From an uncultured bacterium (lineage in GTDB: Bacteria; Verrucomicrobiota; Kiritimatiellia; RFP12; UBA1067), in the NCBI GenBank assembly GCA_902779865.1, contig CACZDG010000008.1:1-49817 (forward strand): a stretch of DNA of 49,817 nt, in the 5' to 3' direction. The translations under genes were made by a program, and so were the position numbers. Positions 22,814-29,009 of the stretch are shown here, in pieces. The notes beneath the pieces are model-generated. The model was not told the DNA's origin and did no database searches. It was given only the letters and a program-made list of their open reading frames with translations. Numbering within the stretch: the first letter of the stretch is position 1; every line of letters starts with the position of its first letter.

Positions 22814-24232
22814 ATGGTTGGCAGAAGAGTTGAGATAGAAACATTGAAACTGGCAGAAGCTTCAGACCACTCTGAATTCGTTGCCGTTTATGGACGTCGC
22901 CGAATAGGTAAGACGTTTCTCGTACGCGAGACGTTCGGCCAACGCATCACCTTCGCCCATACAGGCGTCGAGAATGTGAACCAGGCAGGGCAACTGCGCG
23001 CCTTTCAAAGCTCTTTGCGCGAGAGTGGCTGGACTGGCAATGGCCGATTACACGACTGGTTTGACGCATTTGACGCGCTCAAAGGCATCATAAGAAACAG
23101 CACCCAACAAAAGAAAATCATATTCATTGACGAACTGCCATGGATCGACACCCCAAAATCCAATTTCATTCCCGCCCTTGAATTCTTCTGGAATGGATGG
23201 GCATCGGCCCGAAAGGACATCTTGTTGGTAATATGCGGAAGTGCAACATCATGGATTATCGCGAAACTTCTCAAATCAAGGGGCGGACTACACAATCGCG
23301 TGACAGACCAGATTTGGCTACGTCCCTTCACGTTGGCGGAATGTGAGGAATATGCCTGTGAGCTTGGTCTTCAAATGTCGCGCATGGAACTTGCGGAAGC
23401 CTACATGGCCCTCGGTGGAGTTCCTTATTACTGGGGATTCCTCAAACCTGGTTTGAGCCTGGCGCAAAACATGGATGCATTGTTCTTCGCTTCCGACGCC
23501 AAGTTGAGACTTGAGTTCTCGCAACTATTCGCCTCGCTGTTCAAGAATCCCGAACCGTATGTTCGCATCGTCAATGCATTAGGCTCGCAATCGACCGGCA
23601 TGACACGAGAAGAGCTAATTACAGCTTGCAAGTTGAAGGAATCCGGCAAGATTTCCAAAATGCTCGAGGAACTTGAGCAATGTGGCTTCATCCACCGATA
23701 CCAAGCGTTCGGCGTGAAAAAGAAGGGCTTCATTTGCCAGCTCATCGACAACTACACATTGTTCCATTTCCGGTTCATCAGAGAAAACCACGCGCACGAT
23801 CCGCATTTTTGGTCTTCTTCGTTCTCCACGCCACTCCACAACATGTGGGCCGGGTTGGCATTTGAGCGACTCGGTCTCCAGCACATCAACGCCATAAAAC
23901 AAGCGCTCGGCATTTCCGGCATGACTTGCAGCACATGTACTTGGAGAAGTTCACCTGACGGCAATACCCGTGGAGTGCAAATTGACTTACTCATTGACCG
24001 CGATGACAGAGTCATCAATCTTTGCGAAATGAAGTTTTGCGAGGGGATGTTCAGCGTCGATTTGCAATGCGATGAATCGTTAAGACGGAAACGTGAAGTT
24101 TTCGTTCAAAAGACCGGTACGAGAAAGGCAGTACATATAACACTCATCACGACCAACGGGCTGGCAGGGACGAAATATCGCGGCGTATTCCAATCCGTCA
24201 TAACCCTAAACGACCTATTCCGCGTTTCATGA
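22814..24232 (+). CDS. ATPase with DUF234-like/nuclease-like C-terminus
   Basis: 472 aa from ATG 22814 with GGAG 8 bp upstream; the further upstream frame runs through the promoter. Walker A is YGRRRIGKTFL (about residues 24-34) and Walker B is KIIFIDELPW (about 101-110), as in the archaeal-type ATPase/DUF234 family. A winged-helix region follows (MTREELITACKLKESGKISKML-like, about 275-310). The C-terminus holds a PD-(D/E)XK-like core: QIDLLIDRDD followed by LCEMKFC. Like the ATPase at 4772, it is a stand-alone gene with its own repeat-bearing promoter. The role is unknown; members are linked loosely to mobile or stress functions. Confidence 0.88.
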   Translation: MVGRRVEIETLKLAEASDHSEFVAVYGRRRIGKTFLVRETFGQRITFAHTGVENVNQAGQLRAFQSSLRESGWTGNGRLHDWFDAFDALKGIIRNSTQQKKIIFIDELPWIDTPKSNFIPALEFFWNGWASARKDILLVICGSATSWIIAKLLKSRGGLHNRVTDQIWLRPFTLAECEEYACELGLQMSRMELAEAYMALGGVPYYWGFLKPGLSLAQNMDALFFASDAKLRLEFSQLFASLFKNPEPYVRIVNALGSQSTGMTREELITACKLKESGKISKMLEELEQCGFIHRYQAFGVKKKGFICQLIDNYTLFHFRFIRENHAHDPHFWSSSFSTPLHNMWAGLAFERLGLQHINAIKQALGISGMTCSTCTWRSSPDGNTRGVQIDLLIDRDDRVINLCEMKFCEGMFSVDLQCDESLRRKREVFVQKTGTRKAVHITLITTNGLAGTKYRGVFQSVITLNDLFRVS

Positions 24233-24319
24233 CGCTACACACCACTTTACTTGTCCACCACCATGAAAGGATTACTACTCCGGCACAGCGAAATCGGGAG
24301 AGCGGGTGGGCGAATCAAA

Positions 24320-24421
24320 ATCTATCGGTAGATGACATCGGATCTATCGGTAGATTCCATGTCATCTATCGGTAGATTATATAATATCTATCGGTAGATT
24401 ATATGCCATCTAACGGTAGAT
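24320..24421. repeat. Array of five 14-bp palindromes with exact 22-bp period
   Basis: ATCTATCGGTAGAT occurs at 24320, 24342, 24364 and 24386, and as ATCTAACGGTAGAT at 24408. All starts are exactly 22 bp apart. The 8-bp spacers differ (GACATCGG, TCCATGTC, TATATAAT, TATATGCC). Each unit is an inverted repeat ATCTA/TAGAT around four bases. The repeats and spacers are far too short for CRISPR and no cas gene is present. Two helical turns per unit would place every palindrome on the same face of DNA. Confidence 0.9.
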
Positions 24422-24617
24422 CACTGTCATGGTGTAAGACCAACCCACTCCTATAGGGCGTCCATCAAAGTCATACTTCAGGTGTAATACTGCAAAGTAG
24501 TAGGGTAGGCGTGCCATTTCCATGCCGTTCGCTTAACCAGTCAATGACGAAGAAGGGCCATGCACAGTAATGAGCGTCACGCAGACCATGTTAGCGGCCG
24601 CGTTTGTCGCGGCCGAC

Positions 24618-24644
24618 TGGTAGGGCACACTCGCCAAGTGCGCC
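24618..24644. repeat. Degenerate copy of the GGTAGGG palindromic element
   Basis: GGTAGGGCACACTCGCC (24619-24635) followed by AAGTGCGCC: the flank and overall layout match the copies in pilP and the PH-like gene, with two mismatches between the arms. This copy is intergenic. Confidence 0.65.
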
Positions 24645-24664
24645 GAGATGGGGCCGGATCCTCG

Positions 24665-24802
24665 CAAGATTACGGTGCGGAACGATCTCACGAATGGCGG
24701 ATAATGGTTGAAAGGCTTGTGTAAGATTATGGTTCGGAACGATCTCTGGATGGGCAGATAGAGTACGACGAAAATCAGTCGCGATATTATGGTGCGGAAC
24801 GG
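24665..24802 (+). repeat. Three copies of a 'GGTGCGGAACGATCTC' repeat
   Basis: CAAGATTACGGTGCGGAAC begins at 24665, TAAGATTATGGTTCGGAAC at 24722 and GATATTATGGTGCGGAAC at 24783. The first two copies continue with GATCTC and keep weak similarity for about 20 bp more (spacing 57 bp, then about 60 bp). An inverted copy matching 21 bases of the third copy lies at 25645-25665 on the other side of the pilin gene. Confidence 0.75.
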
Positions 24803-24895
24803 GACGGCAGAGTATGAGGCTAATGCTACAGAGAATACATTGGTCGCCGCCAAGATGACGGCGTTCACAGTCAATACGACTAACTAAAAACAACA

Positions 24896-24925
24896 AGACC
24901 CCGGAATCACCGAGGTCTGTTTTTT
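24896..24925 (+). terminator. Rho-independent terminator-like hairpin
   Basis: AGACCCCGG (24896-24904), loop AATCA, CCGAGGTCT (24910-24918), then GTTTTTT. There is one mismatch in the stem. The T-run fits plus-strand transcription from the repeat region; on the minus strand, downstream of the pilin gene, the hairpin is followed by a weaker TTGTTGTTTTT run, so it may serve both directions. Confidence 0.75.
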
Positions 24926-24992
24926 CTAAATAAGAGGGCAAGATTCAGTTCTCTTGCACCTTCTAACTTAATTCGTTAGTCGTGAATTACGT

Positions 24993-25373
24993 TTAGCTAG
25001 TTTTTACCGCAGGTAATGCATGCGGGTAGTCGGCATCGGTGCCAAGTTCCTTGCAAGTCGGATTCGTATCATCACTACCAACCGTATATGCGTCATCATT
25101 CTCCTTTGATGAATCGGATGGGCAATACAAATTAGTCTTAATATACTTGTCTTTGCCAACAAGTTCCGCAACCGTGGTCGGCTTGGTACCAGCTAGACTT
25201 GACTGTTCGTAGGCCGCCTGAATCTGCTTTAAGTTTGAGACACACGCAGTAGCCTGCGAACTCTTACGGTATTTCACGAAGTTCGGGATCGCTACAGCGG
25301 CCAAGATGGCGATGATGGCGACCACGATCATGATTTCAACGAGGGTAAAACCCTTCTTCAGTTTCATTTTCAT
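24993..25373 (-). CDS. pilA: Type IV major pilin-like protein (PilA family)
   Basis: 126 aa from ATG 25373, with AAGGA 8 bp upstream; longer in-frame starts lie upstream of the ribosome site and would run through the promoter. A short basic leader (MKMKLKKG) precedes FTLVEIMIVVAIIAILAAVA, the prepilin peptidase site (G-1/F+1, E+5) and polymerisation helix. The globular part contains ACVSNLKQIQAAYEQ and a Cys pair (LYCPSDS and PTCKEL) typical of pilins with a disulphide loop. It is a monocistronic gene with a sigma-54 promoter and a downstream hairpin, as expected for the major pilin. A type II pseudopilin is less likely because all neighbours are pilus genes. Confidence 0.88.
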   Translation of the reverse strand: MKMKLKKGFTLVEIMIVVAIIAILAAVAIPNFVKYRKSSQATACVSNLKQIQAAYEQSSLAGTKPTTVAELVGKDKYIKTNLYCPSDSSKENDDAYTVGSDDTNPTCKELGTDADYPHALPAVKTS

Positions 25374-25440
25374 GGTTGTTTTCCTTTTTTGTTTGTTTTT
25401 TGTGGCAACCGACACCATGCCGATTGCGCGGAGATATTGT

Positions 25441-25456
25441 AGCAAATTGCGTGCCA
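25441..25456 (-). promoter_or_regulatory. Sigma-54 (-24/-12) promoter of the pilin gene
   Basis: The minus strand reads TGGCACGCAATTTGCT: a full match to the sigma-54 consensus TGGCAC-N5-TTGCW with correct GG to GC spacing. Transcription would start near 25430, leaving a 57-base leader with a ribosome site. rpoN and an NtrC-type activator are encoded in the same window. Confidence 0.88.
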
Positions 25457-25501
25457 AAAAGCTAGAGGAAGGTGAAAGGGACGTGAAAAAGTGGTTCTAA
25501 T

Positions 25502-25547
25502 GGGTAAATAGCTCATTTTTCTTGCGTTCACGGGTAAAAGGCCCATT
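25502..25547. promoter_or_regulatory. Candidate enhancer-binding sites for the pilin promoter
   Basis: GGGTAAATAGCTCATT (25502-25517) and GGGTAAAAGGCCCATT (25532-25547) are direct repeats 30 bp apart, matching at 13 of 16 bases. Relative to the expected start (about 25430) they lie at about -72 to -117, the usual distance for NtrC/PilR-type activator sites. Confidence 0.55.
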
Positions 25548-26011
25548 GCCCCAGTACGGAATATTCGCAATTTTGCAAAAACATTTTGGCGGTTCTGCAA
25601 ACGCGAGAACAGAATAATGCCGCGACGGGGCGCGGAACGACAAATTCCGCACCATAATATCGCGATTCATGAGGGATGCACATTACGCCCAAGAGGGCAC
25701 TTGATGTTGCCCTAGGTGCAAGAGTTGCTTGGACTGGGGTATCGATGGCGATTGGACTTGGGTGTGCTTTCAACAAATAGGGCTATTTGTTGGAACAAAT
25801 AGGGCTACTTGTGGCGACAAATAGCCCTACTTGTGGCGACAAATAGTACTATTTGTTGTTTCTACACTATAGTGTGGCAGCTTCATGGTGGGGGTGTATG
25901 AGCGTAGTGGTGCCGCACCGGCTTCCATACATGTCCCCCCAGAACCCTATGCATAGCTAACCAAACGCTTAAGGTGGAGTCAAGACGGGAGCGGGCAAAT
26001 CTGTCTTATTA
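25548..26011. other. Intergenic region with palindrome array and inverted repeats
   Basis: No gene is supported. It contains the 21-bp inverted copy of the 'TGCGGAA' repeat (25645-25665), the palindrome array (25773-25875) and an imperfect long hairpin at about 25886-25941 (TGGGGG..TATG paired with CATA..CCCCCCA). The histidine-kinase gene ends at 26012. Confidence 0.5.
25773..25875. repeat. Array of palindromes with exact 22-bp centre spacing
   Basis: ACAAATAGGGCTATTTGT (25773), ACAAATAGGGCTACTTGT (25795), ACAAATAGCCCTACTTGT (25817) and ACAAATAGTACTATTTGT (25839) are 18-bp inverted repeats starting exactly 22 bp apart, with 4-bp linkers TGGA, GGCG and GGCG. A different palindrome, ACACTATAGTGT (25864-25875), has its centre at 25869.5, again exactly 22 bp from the previous centre. 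The period equals that of the array at 24320, although the sequences differ. Confidence 0.88.
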
Positions 26012-28660
26012 TTAAGCGGGTTTCAAGGACTCAAGCAACGCCTTTAGCTCGGCAAGGGTATATGGCTTGGCTAGAAAGGCGTTGTATGGCTGGGTGGCGA
26101 AACGCGCCTTGACGATTTCGGGAGCGTACCCCGACGCGATAACCACCGGCACATTGGGCGCAATTGCCCGGAAACTGTTCAGAAGGCGAACAGAGTCCGT
26201 TTCGCCAAGGTTGGCGTCCATGAGCACGCACGAAAGGTTTGGCGCATGGCTGCGGAAGATGTCCAATGCGTCACGGTGCCCCTTCGCAGTGAACACACTG
26301 TACTTCAGCACCTTCAGCAAAATCGCCGCAGCCTTCAAAAGCGTCACGTCGTCGTCAACCACGAGCACCTCGCGTGCGCCGCCGGTAAACTGCACTGCCG
26401 TGGGCTGCGCCGACTCAACGGACTTCGCTTCTGCCGCCGGTGCGCACTTCGACGCCGGCAGGAATATCTGGAACGTCGTACCCGCTCCCAAGGTCGAGGT
26501 GACGCATATCCCACCATGGTGAGCATCTACTATTGACAATACCGTGGCAAGCCCGAAACCGTGTCCCGTGGATTTCGTGGACACATACGGGTCGAACATC
26601 TTCTTCCGGAACTCCTCCGTCACGCCCGGCCCTGTATCCGAGAACTTGAACATCACGCCCAGCCCCGCGGCGACGGGCTTAGTGGCGATGAAGTCCTCCA
26701 CGAGGTCCTCCGTCATCGTGAACGCCTGCGCGGAAATCGTTATCTGCCCAGAACCGCCCATCGCCTCGTTCGCGTTCTTTACAAGGTTCAGGAACACTTT
26801 CCACATCTGGTCGATGTCCACGTCCACCATCGGCAGGTTCTCCGACACTTCATACGTCACGGTGACGTGTTCGCCGACAATGCCATCCACCAGGTGGCTT
26901 GCGTCGCGTATCAGTTCAGCGGGCGGCATGGATATGAACGACACCTTCGTCTCGCCGGCGAACGTCATCAGCTCGCGCGTCATGGCGGTGCCGTGGCGGA
27001 TTGCGGAGCGGATCGTGTTGAGCGAATCGACGACATCCGGATCGGATTCGTCCATCCACGTGATCTCCATGGTGTTGTTGATCGCGGCGAGCACGTTGTT
27101 CATGTCGTGCGCGATTGAGCCCGCGAGCAGAGTGAGCGACTCGCGCTTGCTCGTATGCGACAGCCGCGTTTCGGCGGCGAGGCGGCGGGCGTGCTCCCGT
27201 CTGTACTCCGTAACGTCGCACACGATGGCCACCGCGAAAAGTTCGTCCATTTTAGCGATGCGCACGTCAAAGTAACGCGCATGGCGCCCGTTGCCGGTAT
27301 CCAGCACTATCCGCTTTACGCCGCCTTCGCCGAAGAGCGCGTTCACCGCCTCCCCGAACGCATCAACCCCCTGCCGGCCGAACACGGTCACGTCGATCGG
27401 CTTCCCTTCACAGACACCTGGAACCGGCTCAACGAAGTCAGGTTGTTTTATGATTGAAACGAGCCGGTGCTGGCGGTCGAAGATCAGCAATCCGTCTGGC
27501 ACTCCGTTGATCATCGCCTTCTGCCTGTTCTCGACCTGCGCTATCGCGAGGGTTCGGCTGGCGATGGTCTCGATGAGCGCGTTTACGGAAAAGGCGAGTT
27601 CGGCGAATTCGTCGTCGCCCTTCCAGTCAACGCGTGGGCAATCCGCGTCGCCGCAGTGTTCGCGCGCGTTGCGAAGACTTTCCGTCATCTTCGTCAAAGG
27701 GTTCAGCAACATCCGGCTCTGCATCCAGAAAATCGGCAGAACCAGCACGATGCCCGCGATGGCAATGAACAGAGTGAGGCGGCTTATCGCCGCACCCGCC
27801 GCGTTGGAGAAAGTCTGAGGAAGCGACACCGACAGCCGCGACACGGGCTTTCCCGCGATGTCACGTATCGTATATACCGCCTCGAAGGGGTCGTCGCCGA
27901 GTTTCCAGAATCCGCCCGAATAAAACTCGAACGCCTCAGAAACCATCGACGAGAGTCCGAACGACATGGTTTGCTGCCGCGCTTCGCGCTTTGCCTGCAT
28001 GTGCGTAACTGCCACGCCCTGCGATTCGCCGCGTGGACGCGTAACATGCATTTCAAGTCCCGCGAACGCCTCGTTCATCTGGGCGGTAAACGCAGACGAA
28101 TCAAACGGCGATCCGAGCATTAGAAAACGTCCGTCCACGCACCGCGTCATGGCCACGTAATATGATTTCCTGCGGACGCTAATGAGCCCCGCCGGCAACA
28201 CGCCCTTATTGCCAAACGTCTTCGCCCACTGCTCGAACTGTTGCGCGTAACCCCTAAGATCCCCCGCCGTCACCGGCACGCCGGAATTCCCACCGACCAC
28301 GCACCCTTCGGCAAAACGCCCATCAGCTCCAAGACGTACCGCGAGCGCAACGTGTACCTGTCCGTACAATCCCAGATGCGAATTCATCGGCTCTGCAGTG
28401 CGTTCAACGGGCAACGAGTCCACGTACCGTTTTATCGCGGCTGCGTTGCGGTCCGCAAGCCGGTTGATGTCCGCCCCGATCTTCCGCACCTGCGTCTCTG
28501 CATCCTTGACGAGATGCACGAGCACGATTCGCCCGCCCACGTAGAACAGGCCAAGGATTGAGAGAAGCAAGAATGCCGTAGCGAGCGAATAGCGCGTCCT
28601 GATTGAACGGCGGACCTTGTCAAACACGCCCTTCCTCTTTCGCAGTTTATTAAGGAACAT
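26012..28660 (-). CDS. Hybrid sensor histidine kinase with extracytoplasmic sensor and receiver domain
   Basis: 882 aa. Transmembrane helix 1 (about 25-50) and helix 2 (about 300-320) enclose an extracytoplasmic sensor domain of about 250 residues. A HAMP linker (about 320-375) and PAS domain (about 385-490) follow. The HisKA H-box is SIAHDMNNVLAAI (His about 518), with HATPase motifs NLVKNANEAM (N-box), FSDTGPGV and HGFGLATV. The C-terminal receiver has VVDDDV and the phosphoacceptor Asp in CVLMDANLGE (about 813). It starts 3 bp after the preceding small gene, as the last gene of a minor-pilin operon, so its signal may concern pilus or surface state. It could feed the NtrC-type regulator at 41531; that is inference. 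Confidence 0.9.
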   Translation of the reverse strand: MFLNKLRKRKGVFDKVRRSIRTRYSLATAFLLLSILGLFYVGGRIVLVHLVKDAETQVRKIGADINRLADRNAAAIKRYVDSLPVERTAEPMNSHLGLYGQVHVALAVRLGADGRFAEGCVVGGNSGVPVTAGDLRGYAQQFEQWAKTFGNKGVLPAGLISVRRKSYYVAMTRCVDGRFLMLGSPFDSSAFTAQMNEAFAGLEMHVTRPRGESQGVAVTHMQAKREARQQTMSFGLSSMVSEAFEFYSGGFWKLGDDPFEAVYTIRDIAGKPVSRLSVSLPQTFSNAAGAAISRLTLFIAIAGIVLVLPIFWMQSRMLLNPLTKMTESLRNAREHCGDADCPRVDWKGDDEFAELAFSVNALIETIASRTLAIAQVENRQKAMINGVPDGLLIFDRQHRLVSIIKQPDFVEPVPGVCEGKPIDVTVFGRQGVDAFGEAVNALFGEGGVKRIVLDTGNGRHARYFDVRIAKMDELFAVAIVCDVTEYRREHARRLAAETRLSHTSKRESLTLLAGSIAHDMNNVLAAINNTMEITWMDESDPDVVDSLNTIRSAIRHGTAMTRELMTFAGETKVSFISMPPAELIRDASHLVDGIVGEHVTVTYEVSENLPMVDVDIDQMWKVFLNLVKNANEAMGGSGQITISAQAFTMTEDLVEDFIATKPVAAGLGVMFKFSDTGPGVTEEFRKKMFDPYVSTKSTGHGFGLATVLSIVDAHHGGICVTSTLGAGTTFQIFLPASKCAPAAEAKSVESAQPTAVQFTGGAREVLVVDDDVTLLKAAAILLKVLKYSVFTAKGHRDALDIFRSHAPNLSCVLMDANLGETDSVRLLNSFRAIAPNVPVVIASGYAPEIVKARFATQPYNAFLAKPYTLAELKALLESLKPA

Positions 28661-28663
28661 TCA

Positions 28664-28987
28664 CTACCTCCCTGCCTTTTTCTGCCAAATCCAGACGACA
28701 AGCAACAGCAAGACAAGCCCCGCCGTTATTGCAAGGCGCGTGTGCCGCCATGCGACCTCCGGGTCAACAGGCGGCGGCACCACTTCGACCGGCTGCATCT
28801 CCGTCGCCGCTGACTGTGCTGGTTGTGGTAGGGCGGGCTGACTCCAGCCCGCCAACGTCTCTGTCGTGCGCGGCTTCACTTCCAGCCGCCCTTCCGAAAC
28901 GGCTTTCTGGTAGGACTCCTGCGCCTGCCGCATTTCCTGCTGCCGTCGCATCGTCACAAGGTCGATGTTTTCATTCGCTTCAATCAT
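28664..28987 (-). CDS. Small single-pass membrane protein in the minor-pilin operon
   Basis: 107 aa from ATG 28987; the longer frame upstream overlaps the PilX-like gene. The N-terminus is helical and charged (VTMRRQQEMRQAQESYQKAV), followed by a Pro/Gln/Ala-rich linker whose LAGWSQPALP part is encoded by a palindromic element. A C-terminal transmembrane helix (LAITAGLVLLLLVVWIWQKK) follows. The orientation suggests a tail-anchored protein with the N-terminus in the cytoplasm. It lies 22 bp after the PilX-like gene and 3 bp before the histidine kinase. No family recognised. Confidence 0.65.
   Translation of the reverse strand: MIEANENIDLVTMRRQQEMRQAQESYQKAVSEGRLEVKPRTTETLAGWSQPALPQPAQSAATEMQPVEVVPPPVDPEVAWRHTRLAITAGLVLLLLVVWIWQKKAGR
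28827..28853. repeat. Palindromic element inside a small pilus-operon gene
   Basis: GGTAGGGCGGGCTG with arms GGCGGGCTG (28832-28840) and CAGCCCGCC (28845-28853) around ACTC. It shares the GGTAGGG flank with the copies in pilP and the PH-like gene, but is inserted in the opposite orientation relative to the host gene. Confidence 0.75.
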
Positions 28988-29009
28988 ATCCCAATCCACA
29001 CATTGAACG

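Larger units (their letters stand above)
24233..24992. other. 760-bp repeat-rich intergenic region
   Basis: No convincing gene. The region contains a 22-bp-period array (24320-24421), a palindromic element (24618-24644), three copies of a 'GGTGCGGAACGATCTC' repeat (24665-24802) and a terminator hairpin (24896-24925). A 32-codon frame at 24789-24886 ends just before the hairpin, but has no ribosome site or recognisable domain. Confidence 0.6.

Noticed and set aside
24320-24421. CRISPR array
   Set aside because: Repeats are 14 bp and spacers 8 bp, far below CRISPR size, and no cas gene is present in the window.
24789-24886. 32-codon plus-strand frame ending before a terminator
   Set aside because: Too short, begins inside a DNA repeat, no ribosome site; may be a remnant gene end but cannot be supported.
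24533-24941. Overlapping minus-strand ORFs with an 'FRTII' repeat of about 19 residues
   Set aside because: The repeat comes from the 57-60-bp DNA repeat; no ribosome site, and the same repeat is found inverted outside any ORF.
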